Positions 9,259 to 18,557 are shown, numbered from the stretch's first letter. The stretch: 64,000 nucleotides of DNA from Hyphomicrobiaceae bacterium (GCA_041397645.1 JAWKWE010000004.1:992001-1056000), one strand, 5' to 3'. Numbers and translations are program-made. The notes: generated from the sequence alone by a model not told the origin.

Positions 9259-9651
9259 CTAGGACCGGACGACCTGTAGCTTGTCGTCCAGTACCGAAAG
9301 AACGCGCTTGAGGTCGTGGCCGCGCTTCATGATGAGACCGCCGGCAGCAATGACGCTGAAAGCGCCCTGCTTACGCGCGAGCTTCGGATTCTTTTCGATT
9401 CTGTAGATCGGCACTTCGCAGGCGCGGCGGAAGATGGAAAACACTGCCTTGTCGCGCATCAGGTCCAGCGCGTAATCGCGCCATTCTCCACGCGCGACCA
9501 TGCGGCCGTACACGTCCATGATGGCAGACAGTTCTTGACGATTGAAAGCGGTCGCGAGGGATGAGGCCTGCGTTCCCGCGGTCGTGGTCGGAGAGACTTC
9601 TGTGCTGCCCGCGCTGCGCGGGCGGAAGACTATCGGTTCAGCGTCGCTCAA
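9259..9651 (-). CDS. DUF2794 family protein
   Basis: The 130-residue protein has a disordered Ser/Thr-rich N-terminus (about 1-30) followed by the conserved DUF2794 body: FNRQELSAIMDVYGRMVA, EWRDYALDL, AVFSIFRRACEVPIYRIEK and a final helix. Members are short cytoplasmic proteins found almost only in Alphaproteobacteria and of unknown function. It converges on the BI-1 gene; its upstream region is the gene-free stretch that carries the C-rich hairpins. Confidence 0.85.
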   Translation of the reverse strand: MSDAEPIVFRPRSAGSTEVSPTTTAGTQASSLATAFNRQELSAIMDVYGRMVARGEWRDYALDLMRDKAVFSIFRRACEVPIYRIEKNPKLARKQGAFSVIAAGGLIMKRGHDLKRVLSVLDDKLQVVRS

Positions 9652-9849
9652 TCGCGCCTCCCTTCAAGATCAAAACAAGAATTGCGCCAAGGCGGAGCGA
9701 TTGCAAGAGCCAACCATTGCCTGAGTAGAAAATAGCCATCCGAAATTATGGAAAACGGAGCCACAAATACCGCGATGCAGTCAAAAAGGGGTCCAGTTGG
9801 AACCCTCAATCCGCCGTATTGAAAAGCGACTATCTCATCGTTGCCTTGA

Positions 9850-10023
9850 GGCCCGGCCCTGAGAACAGGCTCTGGATCATCAGCCCCCCAGCCCCCCGGG
9901 GCCAATTTCAAGGGGCCGGGCTTTTAGGCAACTCTCCCTGATTGTCCCCCCAGGTCTTGGCGCCCCATCCAAGACCCATGTCTCGCGAAGGACCGGTTCC
10001 CCAGCCGGTCCTTCGTCGTTTTT
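9850..10023 (+). ncRNA. Candidate C-rich-loop small RNA (three hairpins)
   Basis: The 460-base gap between DUF2794 and the M3 peptidase gene has no convincing ORF, but 9850-10023 can fold into consecutive hairpins. The first stem pairs 9851-9859 with 9913-9921 and encloses runs of six Cs. The second pairs 9953-9960 with 9969-9976 around CGCCCCAT. The third pairs 9986-9996 with 10005-10015 around TTCCCCAG and ends in GTCGTTTTT, an intrinsic terminator. C-rich loops that can pair with Shine-Dalgarno sequences are typical of several alphaproteobacterial trans-acting sRNA families. Family identity and transcript start are not known; I saw no clear promoter. Confidence 0.4.
9986..10023 (+). terminator. 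Rho-independent terminator
   Basis: An 11-bp perfect stem (9986-9996/10005-10015), 8-base C-rich loop and TTTTT at 10019-10023. It lies about 85 bases before the M3 peptidase start with no protein gene ending nearby on the plus strand, so it most likely ends a small RNA. Confidence 0.75.
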
Positions 10024-10109
10024 GGCTTCACGATCAGTTGAAAGTTGAATGTTCGCGTCTTTTTGTGCGTATTCTCCAATGCGTAACGTCAAGACATGGT
10101 GAAATCCCT

Positions 10110-12191
10110 TTGACCAAGAAGCCTATTCGGATCGCGCCCGCTGTGAAGCGCAAGCCCACCGCGAATCCTTTGCTCTCCCGCTGGTCTGCGACCTTCCAAA
10201 TCCCTCCCTTCGGGCGGATCGAACCCAAGCACTTCAAGCCTGCGATCGATGCAGCGTTTCGCACCCATCGCGAAGAGATCAAGGCGATTGGAGCCAATCT
10301 CGCCAAGCCCACATTCGCGAATACGATTCTGGCGCTAGAGAAGAGCGGTCAGGATCTCGCCCGCGTGGCCGGCGTCTTCTTCAATCTGGAATCGACGGAC
10401 TCGACCCCGGAGTTACAGGCGATTGCACGTGAGATGTCTCCGCGCTTTGCGGCGCACCAGACGCAGATTCACCTCGATCAAAAACTGTTCCGCCGCATCG
10501 ACGACCTTTTTTCACGCCGCGCCGCTTTGAAACTGACAGAGGAGCAGCTGCGCGTTCTGGAACGCCACCATCTTGCGTTTGTGCGCGCGGGCGCGCGGCT
10601 GTCATCGACGGCAAAAGCGCGGGTTAGAGAGATCAACGCGCGTCTGGCTAGCCTGGTGACACAGTTCATGCAGAACGTGCTCAAAGACGAGCAGGCCTGG
10701 CAGATGGTGCTGGAGGATGAGAGGGATCTTGCGGGCCTTCCCGACACCCTTCGTGCTGCGGCTCAACAGGCGGCCAAGGAACGCGGCGAAGACGGCAAGT
10801 ACGTCATAACGCTCGCACGTTCCAGCGTCGAAGGCTTCTTGACCTTTTCGGCGCGTCGGGATCTTCGCGAGCAGGCCTTCAAGGCGTGGACGGACCGAGG
10901 CGCAAACGGAGGTAACACGGACAACCGCGCGATTCTCTCGGAAGCCGTTCAACTGAGGAATGAGCACGCTCAGTTGATGGGTTATAAGTCATTCGCCGAC
11001 TTCTCGCTTGACGACACCATGGCAAAGACACCGAAGGCCGTGCGCGATCTTCTCGAAGAGGTCTGGCCCCGCGCGGTCGCCCGCGCCGGCGAAGAGCGCG
11101 ATGCCCTGGTCGAAGAAGCCCGCCGTGAAGGTGGAAATTTCAAGTTTGAAGCCTGGGACTGGCGCTACTACGCGGAGAAGGTGCGCAAGGCACGCTACGA
11201 TCTCGACGAGGGCGAGCTGCGTCCTTATTTGCAGCTCGACAACATGATCAAGGCCGCCTTTGCTTGCGCAAAACGGCTGTTCGGCCTGTCGTTTCGTGAG
11301 CTAAAGGATGTACCGCGCTATCACCCTGACGTGCGCGTGTTCGAGGTGAAGGCCCGCGACGGCTCTCACGTCGGTATCTTCATGGGCGACTATTTTGCTC
11401 GCCCGACGAAGCAGTCAGGTGCCTGGATGTCGAATTTCCGCAGGCAACACGGCATTGGCAAAGGTCAAAGCCCCATCATCGTGAATGTGCTCAATTTCAC
11501 GAAGGGCCGTGTGGACGAGCCGGCGCTATTATCATTCGACGATGCTCGAACGCTGTTTCATGAGTTCGGTCACGCCCTTCATGGGCTTTTGTCGAACGTC
11601 ACCTATCCCTCTATTTCCGGGACGTCCGTGTCCCGCGATTTCGTCGAACTGCCTTCGCAACTTTACGAGCACTGGCTGTCGACGCCGCAGGTGCTGGAAG
11701 AATTTGCTACACACTACAAGACCGGCAAACCGATGCCCGCAAAACTGCGCAAGCGTATGGAAGCGGCGCGAAACTTCAATCAGGGTTTTGCCACGGTGGA
11801 GTACACCGCCTGCGCGATGGTAGATATGGCGCTGTACGCCGAGCCTGCCAAGCATTCGATCGACATCGAAAAATTCGAAGCCGAGACCTTGGCGAAGCTT
11901 GGTATGCCGCGTGAAATCGCGATGCGCCATCGCCTGCCGCATTTCATGCATATCATGGGCGGATATTCAGCGGGCTATTACAGCTATCTGTGGTCGGAAG
12001 TGATGGATGCCGACGCGTTTTCCGCCTTCGAGGAGACGGGCAACGTGTTCGATCCCAAAACAGCAAACCGACTTCGGGAATTTATCTACTCGGCGGGAAA
12101 CCGGCGCGATCCTCACCAGGCGTATGTCGCCTTTCGCGGTCGTGCGCCGAAGATCGATGGACTACTCAAGAAACGCGGTCTGGCAGCCTGA
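10110..12191 (+). CDS. M3 family oligopeptidase (PrlC/Dcp-like zinc peptidase)
   Basis: The 693-residue protein is a cytoplasmic thimet-type zinc metallopeptidase that degrades short peptides. The catalytic HEFGH lies at about residues 484-488, followed by the DFVELPSQLYEHW segment that holds the third zinc ligand, and the conserved C-terminal GGYSAGYYSYLWSEVMDADAF region is split by no frameshift. Length is typical for oligopeptidase A or peptidyl-dipeptidase. I chose TTG 10110, preceded by GGTGA at proper spacing; the longer open frame would run through the upstream terminator hairpin. The gene is monocistronic. Confidence 0.9.
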   Translation: MTKKPIRIAPAVKRKPTANPLLSRWSATFQIPPFGRIEPKHFKPAIDAAFRTHREEIKAIGANLAKPTFANTILALEKSGQDLARVAGVFFNLESTDSTPELQAIAREMSPRFAAHQTQIHLDQKLFRRIDDLFSRRAALKLTEEQLRVLERHHLAFVRAGARLSSTAKARVREINARLASLVTQFMQNVLKDEQAWQMVLEDERDLAGLPDTLRAAAQQAAKERGEDGKYVITLARSSVEGFLTFSARRDLREQAFKAWTDRGANGGNTDNRAILSEAVQLRNEHAQLMGYKSFADFSLDDTMAKTPKAVRDLLEEVWPRAVARAGEERDALVEEARREGGNFKFEAWDWRYYAEKVRKARYDLDEGELRPYLQLDNMIKAAFACAKRLFGLSFRELKDVPRYHPDVRVFEVKARDGSHVGIFMGDYFARPTKQSGAWMSNFRRQHGIGKGQSPIIVNVLNFTKGRVDEPALLSFDDARTLFHEFGHALHGLLSNVTYPSISGTSVSRDFVELPSQLYEHWLSTPQVLEEFATHYKTGKPMPAKLRKRMEAARNFNQGFATVEYTACAMVDMALYAEPAKHSIDIEKFEAETLAKLGMPREIAMRHRLPHFMHIMGGYSAGYYSYLWSEVMDADAFSAFEETGNVFDPKTANRLREFIYSAGNRRDPHQAYVAFRGRAPKIDGLLKKRGLAA

Positions 12192-12204
12192 GACTGTCTC
12201 GGGA

Positions 12205-12996
12205 TTACCAAAGATTGGCCCAGGCCGCTCCGATGATCGGCCCCGCTTTGCCTTCCTGAATGAGTACGACGCTGCGCTGCGTAGAGGCTTGGATGACCGC
12301 CGCGCGCGGGATTTGAATAAGCAGCGATTGACCCTTCCATAGCCCGATGGGCGTAAGCTCGCGCACGATATTGGTATAGGTCAGGGTGTTACCGGAATTC
12401 TCGCCCTTTTCAATCGCGACCTTGCCCTCCGGCTGCACCAAGCCGAACCAGACGGTGGCCTCGGTCGCCATGCGGCCGGGCTCTGCCCCGTCGATGACGA
12501 TGTTGAGCGTGTTGTTCTCCTGCCAGAAGTGAATAGGAACGCGAGGGGTGGCAACATTATTGGAGGTGAGATCGATCGCGTTCTTAATCTCGGCCTTCTG
12601 TGCCCCGTTGACGTGTAACGTTCCGTTGACGACGACTTGCGGGGTGTAAATTGCGCCGTCGCCCCGCGCCTTCGCATAGGCACGCTGGCGTTCAGTGTTG
12701 CGCGGAGATGCGAAGGTATCTTTCCAGCCCAGATAGTCCCAATAATCCACCGGCAGGGATAGCGTGAGGATGGTCGGATCTTCCGCAAACTCGCGCAGGA
12801 GCGCGTCGGCCGGCGGACACGACGAGCACCCCTGGCTGGTAAAAAGTTCGAGCACAGCACGGATGGGGACGGCGGCAGAGGGAGCTGCCCCGCGTGTAGG
12901 CGGTACCATCTGGCTGGCAGCCGCCACGGTCGCATAGCCAATCAGCCCAGCGGCCATCGCCAAGCTTCGCGCAGCAGCCCGTAAACGCGAAAACAT
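12205..12996 (-). CDS. DUF1223 family exported thioredoxin-like protein
   Basis: The 263-residue protein has a signal peptide (about residues 1-27, ending VAAAS) and a DUF1223 domain. It opens with VLELFTSQGCSSCPPAD, a CxxC motif in a thioredoxin-like fold, and contains the family segments LPVDYWDYLGWKD, YTPQVVVNG and a C-terminal strand-rich part. It is probably periplasmic and redox-active or metal-binding; function is unproven. The ATG at 12996 is preceded by GAAGAGA; an in-frame start 28 codons earlier gives no signal peptide. It converges on the M3 peptidase gene. Confidence 0.85.
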   Translation of the reverse strand: MFSRLRAAARSLAMAAGLIGYATVAAASQMVPPTRGAAPSAAVPIRAVLELFTSQGCSSCPPADALLREFAEDPTILTLSLPVDYWDYLGWKDTFASPRNTERQRAYAKARGDGAIYTPQVVVNGTLHVNGAQKAEIKNAIDLTSNNVATPRVPIHFWQENNTLNIVIDGAEPGRMATEATVWFGLVQPEGKVAIEKGENSGNTLTYTNIVRELTPIGLWKGQSLLIQIPRAAVIQASTQRSVVLIQEGKAGPIIGAAWANLW

Positions 12997-13302
12997 CGTC
13001 TCTTCTTTCAATGTCTCTTCGTTCCAGATCAGCCTTATGGCGCCAAACGTGCCATGACCGGCCTCATTTCTCGCCTTCAAATCTGACGCCTGACACTCAA
13101 GGCTTGGACAGGCGGAGTAACATATGTGCTGTTATATTATAGCATCAGTTCTCAAATGCGAGTCACGTCTTTGCGAGTCTGCCGCTGGCACAGACCAATA
13201 GACGTCTCCGACGCTCAGGACGTTACGAATTCCACGGTTAATGCAAGAGCGGCTCCGGCGACAATCGCCGGAGCCGCTCTAGTTGCTGACACCTAAAGGC
13301 CG
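12997..13302. other. Intergenic region between DUF1223 gene and acnA
   Basis: No coding frame is supported. The region holds the leader of the DUF1223 gene, an AT-rich patch near 13120-13150 (ACATATGTGCTGTTATATTATAG) that is a likely promoter area, and a long hairpin at 13246-13280 beyond the acnA stop codon. Confidence 0.5.
13246..13280 (-). terminator. Long hairpin beyond acnA
   Basis: A perfect 15-bp GC-rich stem (13246-13260 with 13266-13280) with loop ACAAT starts about 22 bases after the acnA stop. There is no T tract on either strand, so it may be a 3'-end stabilising structure or a Rho-assisted terminator rather than a classic intrinsic terminator. Confidence 0.5.
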
Positions 13303-16017
13303 TTATGCGGCGAGATTGCGTAGCACGAAGTGCAGGATGCCGCCGTTCTTGAAGTAATCGATCTCGTCCAGGGTATCGATCCGGCAAAGGATCGGCAGTT
13401 TGAACGTGGTGCCGTCCGCACGGGTTATGGTCGCTTCCATCTTCTGGCGCGGCTTCACGTCGGCAAGGCCCGCAATCGAAACGATTTCATCGCCCTTGAG
13501 GCCGATCGACTGCCATGTCGTGCCTTCCTCCAGCGTGAAGGGCACGATGCCCATTCCGACGAGGTTGGAACGATGGATGCGTTCGAACGACTGCGCGATG
13601 ACGGCTTTCACGCCGAGCAGGTTCGTGCCCTTCGCTGCCCAGTCGCGTGATGAGCCGTTGCCATACTCGACACCTGCGAACACGACCAGCGGGACACCCT
13701 CCCTGGCGTAGAGTTGCGCCGCATCATAGATTGCCATGCGCTCGCCGGATGGCTGATGGATCGTGAAACCGCCTTCGACAACGTTTCCGGCGTCGTCCTT
13801 CACCATGTGGTTCTTGATGCGGATGTTGGCGAACGTGCCACGCATCATCACCTCGTGGTTACCGCGCCGCGTCCCGTACTGGTTGAAGTCGGCCGGTTTC
13901 ACATCGTGGTCGAGCAGATACTTTCCGGCCGGAGACGCAGCCTTGATAGAACCGGCTGGCGAGATGTGGTCGGTCGTAATCTTGTCGCCGAACAGCGCCA
14001 GAATCCTTGCGCTCTTGATATCGGTGATCGGTTTCGGGCTTGGCGTAATGCCTTCGAAGTACGGCGGGTTCTGCACGTAGGTCGAGTCAGAGTCCCAGCC
14101 ATAGGTAAGTCCCGAGCCCGAGTGGATCGCTTGCCAGTTTTCATCGCCTTTGAAGACGTCCGCGTAGCGCGCTTTGAACATGTCGCGCGTGACGTTCTCG
14201 ATGATGAACTTGTGGACTTCCGCCGAGGTTGGCCAGATGTCCTTCAAGTAGACCGGTTTGCCATCCTTACCCTCGCCAAGCGGCTCCGTCGTCAGATCCT
14301 TCTGCACCGATCCAGCGAGCGCATAGGCAACGACCAGCGGCGGCGAGGCGAGGTAATTGGCCTGCACGTCGGGGCTTACGCGGCCCTCGAAGTTGCGGTT
14401 ACCTGAGAGCACGGCAGCAGCGATGATGCCGTTGTCGTTGATCGCCTTTGAGATCTCCGTCGGCAGTGGCCCGGAGTTACCTATGCATGTGGTGCAGCCG
14501 AATCCGACCAGGTTGAAGCCTAGCTTGTCGAGATAAGGCTGCAGACCGGCCTTATCGAGATAAGCCGCAACAACCTGCGATCCAGGTGCCAGCGATGTCT
14601 TTACCCACGGCTTGATGGAAAGGCCCTTCTCGATTGCGTTACGCGCGAGCAAACCGGCCGCGATCAGGACGCTCGGATTGGAGGTGTTCGTGCAGCTGGT
14701 AATCGCCGCGATCACGACGTCGCCATGACCGATGTCGAAGTCCTTGCCTTCGACGGCAACGCGCTTGTTGCCTTCGCCGGGCTTCTTGTATTCCGTCTCA
14801 AGCGCGGTCGCGAAGCCGGGCTTGATGCCCGAAAGGGCAATGCGTCCCTCTGGCCGCTTGGGCCCGGCCATCGAAGGCTCAACCGACGCCAGATCGAGTT
14901 CCAGCGTATCGGTGAAGACGGGGTCGGACGAGCCGGATTCGCGGAAAAGCCCCTGAGCCTTCGAATAGGCTTCCACGAGCGCGATGCGATCGTTGTCGCG
15001 GCCCGACATTGTGAGGTAGTTGATCGTCTCCCCATCGACCGGGAAGAAGCCACAGGTGGCGCCATACTCGGGCGCCATGTTGGCGATCGTTGCGCGGTCG
15101 GCCAGCGTGAGCTGATCGAGGCCGGGCCCGAAGAACTCGACGAACTTGTTCACGACACCCTTCTTGCGCAGCATCTGGGTGACGGTAAGCACGAGATCGG
15201 TTGCGGTCACACCTTCGTTGAGCTTGCCCGAGAGCTTAAAGCCGATCACCTCGGGAATGAGCATCGATTGTGCCTGGCCCAACATCGCGGCCTCCGCCTC
15301 GATGCCGCCGACGCCCCATCCGAGCACCGCCAGACCATTGACCATGGTGGTATGGCTATCGGTGCCAACGAGCGTGTCCGGATAAGCGATGGTGCGACCG
15401 TCCTCGAAGGTGTTGGTCCAAACCGTCTGCGCGAGATATTCCAGATTGACCTGATGGCAGATGCCTGTGCCAGGGGGCACCACGCGGAAGTTCTCGAACG
15501 CGCCCTGACCCCACTTGAGGAAGTTGTAGCGTTCTCCATTGCGGTCGTACTCAAGCTCGACGTTGCGGGCGAGTGCGGTTGGTGTTCCGAAGGCGTCGAC
15601 GATGACCGAGTGGTCGATAACCAAATCGACGGGGACGAGCGGGTTGATCTTCTTCGGGTCGCCCTTCAGCAGCGTCATGCCGTCGCGCATGGCTGCGAGA
15701 TCGACCACGGCGGGCACGCCTGTGAAGTCTTGCATCAAAACGCGGGCGGGGCGGAAGCCGATCTCTTTTCCAGCCTTGCCTTTGTCATCGAGCCACTGGG
15801 CCATGGCCTCGATGTCGGTTTTGGTGACGGAGCGGCCGTTCTCGTTGCGAAGCAGGTTTTCCAGCAGCACCTTCATTGAAAAAGGCAAGCGCGAAATGCC
15901 GGTGAGACCGTTTTTCTCCGCGTCGGGGAGCGAATAGTAAACGTACTCCTTGCCTGCGACTTTCAATGTCTTGAGGCACTTAAAGCTGTCGATGGATTTG
16001 GCGGTTATGGCGCTCAA
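13303..16017 (-). CDS. acnA: Aconitate hydratase A
   Basis: The 904-residue enzyme interconverts citrate and isocitrate in the TCA cycle in the cytoplasm. The [4Fe-4S] cysteines are in SCTNTSNPSV (about residue 440) and GFGCTTCIGNSG (about 506), and the C-terminal swivel domain contains YGNGSSRDWAAKG with catalytic Ser/Arg residues. Length is typical of AcnA/IRP1-type aconitase. The start is a TTG at 16017, well supported by GGAGG seven bases upstream. The gene is monocistronic and divergent from the ccm cluster. A TATATAA element near 16157-16163 on the minus strand may be part of its promoter. Confidence 0.97.
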   Translation of the reverse strand: MSAITAKSIDSFKCLKTLKVAGKEYVYYSLPDAEKNGLTGISRLPFSMKVLLENLLRNENGRSVTKTDIEAMAQWLDDKGKAGKEIGFRPARVLMQDFTGVPAVVDLAAMRDGMTLLKGDPKKINPLVPVDLVIDHSVIVDAFGTPTALARNVELEYDRNGERYNFLKWGQGAFENFRVVPPGTGICHQVNLEYLAQTVWTNTFEDGRTIAYPDTLVGTDSHTTMVNGLAVLGWGVGGIEAEAAMLGQAQSMLIPEVIGFKLSGKLNEGVTATDLVLTVTQMLRKKGVVNKFVEFFGPGLDQLTLADRATIANMAPEYGATCGFFPVDGETINYLTMSGRDNDRIALVEAYSKAQGLFRESGSSDPVFTDTLELDLASVEPSMAGPKRPEGRIALSGIKPGFATALETEYKKPGEGNKRVAVEGKDFDIGHGDVVIAAITSCTNTSNPSVLIAAGLLARNAIEKGLSIKPWVKTSLAPGSQVVAAYLDKAGLQPYLDKLGFNLVGFGCTTCIGNSGPLPTEISKAINDNGIIAAAVLSGNRNFEGRVSPDVQANYLASPPLVVAYALAGSVQKDLTTEPLGEGKDGKPVYLKDIWPTSAEVHKFIIENVTRDMFKARYADVFKGDENWQAIHSGSGLTYGWDSDSTYVQNPPYFEGITPSPKPITDIKSARILALFGDKITTDHISPAGSIKAASPAGKYLLDHDVKPADFNQYGTRRGNHEVMMRGTFANIRIKNHMVKDDAGNVVEGGFTIHQPSGERMAIYDAAQLYAREGVPLVVFAGVEYGNGSSRDWAAKGTNLLGVKAVIAQSFERIHRSNLVGMGIVPFTLEEGTTWQSIGLKGDEIVSIAGLADVKPRQKMEATITRADGTTFKLPILCRIDTLDEIDYFKNGGILHFVLRNLAA

Positions 16018-16057
16018 GGTCTATCCTCCGGGTCATGAGTTTTGACAGTGAGCCGCG

Positions 16058-16075
16058 CCGCCGGAGTGCCGGCGG
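16058..16075 (-). other. Stem-loop in the acnA leader
   Basis: A perfect 7-bp GC stem (16058-16064/16069-16075) with a 4-base loop lies about 40 bases before the acnA start. It could affect translation or mRNA stability; no known riboregulator motif is recognised. Confidence 0.3.
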
Positions 16076-16261
16076 ATCGGAAGGAAGACATCAAGGCTGA
16101 CGCCCTGGGCCGGGCCCGTCCGTTTTTGCGCTAGCGAAATGCAACTTGAGCCTTTTATATAGGGCGCGTCGAAAGGGGAACATCCGACTTCAGCGTTGAC
16201 CCGTGCTTGCGGTCAATTGCCACTGGGTTGTGCCCACTCCTGCCTAGGACCTGATCGCCCA

Positions 16262-16891
16262 GTGCGCTTGATCGCCGAAAATTTGACCGTCGAGCGCGGC
16301 AGTCGCACGATTTTTAGCCGTGTGTCGTTCCAAGCCGACGCTGGAGAAGCCGTGGTGCTTGTTGGGCCGAATGGCGCTGGCAAGACGACGTTGCTTCGAA
16401 CCATTGCCGGGTTCTTGCGGCCGGCGGCGGGCGCTATCCACTTGGAAGGCGGCGGGGACGAGCTGAGTGTTGGCGAACAGGCCCATTTCATCGGTCATGC
16501 CAACGCCATCAAGGCTCACCTGACGGTTCGCGAGAATGTCGTGTTCTGGGCAAAATATCTGGGCGGGGCAGAGGATGCCGAAGCGCGTGTCGACGTCGCG
16601 CTTGAGCATTTCTCTATTTCGGCGCTGGCGGAGTTTCCCGCAGCTTATCTTTCGGCGGGCCAGAAGCGACGTGTTGGTCTCGCCAGGCTCCTGGTCGCGG
16701 CGCGTCCCCTGTGGCTGCTCGACGAGCCGACGGTTTCGCTGGATGCCGCTTCGACAAAGGTGTTGGGTGCCGCAGTCAACGCGCATTTGGCCAACGGCGG
16801 GCTGGTGATTGCCGCGACTCATCTGCCGCTTGGGTTTGCGCGTGCACGCGAGTTCGACGTTGCCGCTGCAAGCGGGAGCGTGTTGGCATGA
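16262..16891 (+). CDS. ccmA: Heme exporter ATP-binding protein CcmA
   Basis: The protein of about 209 residues is the ATPase of the CcmABCD complex that releases holo-CcmE during cytochrome c maturation. It shows Walker A GPNGAGKTTLLR, a slightly unusual signature LSAGQKRRVGLARLL that is normal for CcmA, Walker B LWLLDEPTVSLD and the switch His in ATHLPLG. I chose GTG 16262, which gives the usual length; the open frame extends further to TTG 16196. It overlaps ccmB by four bases (ATGA). Confidence 0.92.
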   Translation: MRLIAENLTVERGSRTIFSRVSFQADAGEAVVLVGPNGAGKTTLLRTIAGFLRPAAGAIHLEGGGDELSVGEQAHFIGHANAIKAHLTVRENVVFWAKYLGGAEDAEARVDVALEHFSISALAEFPAAYLSAGQKRRVGLARLLVAARPLWLLDEPTVSLDAASTKVLGAAVNAHLANGGLVIAATHLPLGFARAREFDVAAASGSVLA

Positions 16892-17556
16892 GCGACTTCA
16901 TCCAGCTTGTCGGTCGCGACCTGCGGCTGGCCATGCGCGAAGGCGGTGCGCTCGGCACGGCCTTGGGTTTCTTTCTCGTCGTCGTCGCTATGCTGCCGCT
17001 AGGATTGGGCCCCGATCTCAATCTGCTGTCGCGGATTGCGCCGGGCATTCTTTGGATCGCGCTTCTGCTGTCTGCGCTGCTGTCGATGCCGCGGGTGTTC
17101 GAAAGCGATTATGAGGATGGAACGCTTGAAGTTCTAGCAACAGGCGGTCTGCCGCTGGAGGCGGTCGCCGCCGCCAAGTCGTTGGCACACTGGATTTCGA
17201 CCGGCATACCCCTTGCTCTGCTAGCTCCTGTCCTAGGTATTCTGCTCAACCTGGAGCTTGCGGCCTACCCTGCCCTTATCGCCACCATGCTGGCCGGCAC
17301 GCCTGCGGTCAGTTTCCTGGGCTCTATCGGGGCTGCGCTGACGTTGAAGACGCGCCGTGGCGGGCTCCTTTTGGCCCTGCTGGTCCTTCCCCTTTACATT
17401 CCAACACTCATATTCGGGATATCGGCCATGAGTGCCGCGGTGATGGCGCCGGCCGCGTTCGGCCCATCGTTCGCCATTTTGGCGGCTATTTCCTTGGCTT
17501 CGGTAGTGCTCGGGCCGATAGCGTCGGCTGCGGCATTGCGCATTCAGCTTCAGTAG
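16888..17556 (+). CDS. ccmB: Heme exporter permease CcmB
   Basis: The 222-residue membrane protein has six predicted transmembrane helices and the family opening FIQLVGRDLRLAMREGG. It pairs with CcmA and CcmC in the inner membrane for heme handling. The region FESDYEDGTLEVL between helices two and three is the conserved cytoplasmic loop thought to contact CcmA. It starts within the ccmA stop codon and precedes ccmC by about 55 bases. Confidence 0.92.
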   Translation: MSDFIQLVGRDLRLAMREGGALGTALGFFLVVVAMLPLGLGPDLNLLSRIAPGILWIALLLSALLSMPRVFESDYEDGTLEVLATGGLPLEAVAAAKSLAHWISTGIPLALLAPVLGILLNLELAAYPALIATMLAGTPAVSFLGSIGAALTLKTRRGGLLLALLVLPLYIPTLIFGISAMSAAVMAPAAFGPSFAILAAISLASVVLGPIASAAALRIQLQ

Positions 17557-17611
17557 AAAGCTTACCGATCCGTTCGTTGCGCGGCGAACCCCAAAGGCTT
17601 AAACGAACCCC

Positions 17612-18370
17612 ATGCAAACGCTCACACAACGTCTGGCCAATCCTACGCGCTTCATGGAGCTTTCGGGCATGTTGATGCCCTGGCTTTTCGCGCTGGCGGC
17701 CGCCCTCATCGGCTATGGGCTCTATTTGGTGTTCTTTATCGCGCCGCCCGATTATCAGCAGGGCGAGACGGTCAAGATCATGTACATCCATGTGCCGAGC
17801 GCGTGGCTGGCCATGATGGGGTATGGCATCGCCGCGGTGTCGAGTTTTGGTCTGCTGGTGTTTCGCCATCCGTTGGCCGACGTGTCCGCCAAGGCCGTGG
17901 TGCCGATCGGCGCCGCGTTCACGTTCCTCGCGCTTGTCACGGGGTCGCTGTGGGGCAAGCCCATGTGGGGCACCTATTGGGTGTGGGATGCACGGCTGAC
18001 ATCCGTCCTGATCCTCTTCTTTCTCTATCTCGGTCTGATGGCGCTGCGCTCATCGCTTGATGACGAGAACCTCGCCGCCAAGCTGACTGCCGTGCTGGCG
18101 CTGGTCGGCGTTGCGATTCTCCCGATTATCAAGTTCTCCGTCGAATGGTGGAATACGCTGCATCAGCCTTCCACGGGCTTTACCAGTAGCGTCGATCCAA
18201 GCATGCGCACACCGCTGCTGATCATGGCGCTGGGCTTCACGGTGCTTTTCATCGCTATGCACGCGCTCGGGATGCGCAATGAGGTGCTGCGCCGCCGCGT
18301 CAAGGCTCTGCGTATGGCTGAGGTCGAGCAACGCGAGGCGTCCGCCCGGGCGCTTGCGCAGGGAGCCTGA
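17612..18370 (+). CDS. ccmC: Heme exporter/assembly protein CcmC
   Basis: The 252-residue protein has six transmembrane helices and the tryptophan-rich periplasmic WWD signature region, here GKPMWGTYWVWDARLTS. Flanking heme-ligand histidines are present in YIHVPSAW and in the later loop WNTLHQPST. CcmC loads heme onto CcmE. It is followed four bases later by ccmD. Residues after about 225 form a basic cytoplasmic tail. Confidence 0.95.
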   Translation: MQTLTQRLANPTRFMELSGMLMPWLFALAAALIGYGLYLVFFIAPPDYQQGETVKIMYIHVPSAWLAMMGYGIAAVSSFGLLVFRHPLADVSAKAVVPIGAAFTFLALVTGSLWGKPMWGTYWVWDARLTSVLILFFLYLGLMALRSSLDDENLAAKLTAVLALVGVAILPIIKFSVEWWNTLHQPSTGFTSSVDPSMRTPLLIMALGFTVLFIAMHALGMRNEVLRRRVKALRMAEVEQREASARALAQGA

Positions 18371-18374
18371 CGCC

Positions 18375-18557
18375 ATGGAGCTAGGCAAGCACGCCGTCTT
18401 CATCTGGGCTTCTTATGCGGCTGTATTCGCCGTCGTCGCAGGGATGCTGTGCTGGTTGGTCGCCGACTCCCGCCGTCAGCGCAAGGCTCTTAGCGATCTC
18501 GAAAAGCGTGGCGTCCGCCGCCGCTCTGCAGGCCGTGGCAAGGAGGACAAGGCATGA
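18375..18557 (+). CDS. ccmD: Heme exporter protein CcmD
   Basis: The 60-residue protein has one transmembrane helix (about residues 8-28, FIWASYAAVFAVVAGMLCWL) and a basic cytoplasmic tail, which is the CcmD layout. It stabilises the interaction of CcmC with CcmE. The ATG lies four bases after the ccmC stop, and its stop overlaps the ccmG start, so its operon position supports the call despite its small size. Confidence 0.88.
   Translation: MELGKHAVFIWASYAAVFAVVAGMLCWLVADSRRQRKALSDLEKRGVRRRSAGRGKEDKA

Noticed and set aside
9648..9911. 87-codon minus-strand open frame upstream of the DUF2794 gene
   Set aside because: It covers the C-rich hairpin region, has no family resemblance and would overlap the DUF2794 start.
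14725..15879. 384-codon plus-strand open frame opposite acnA
   Set aside because: Antisense shadow of aconitase with His/Arg/Glu-rich composition typical of complementary frames.
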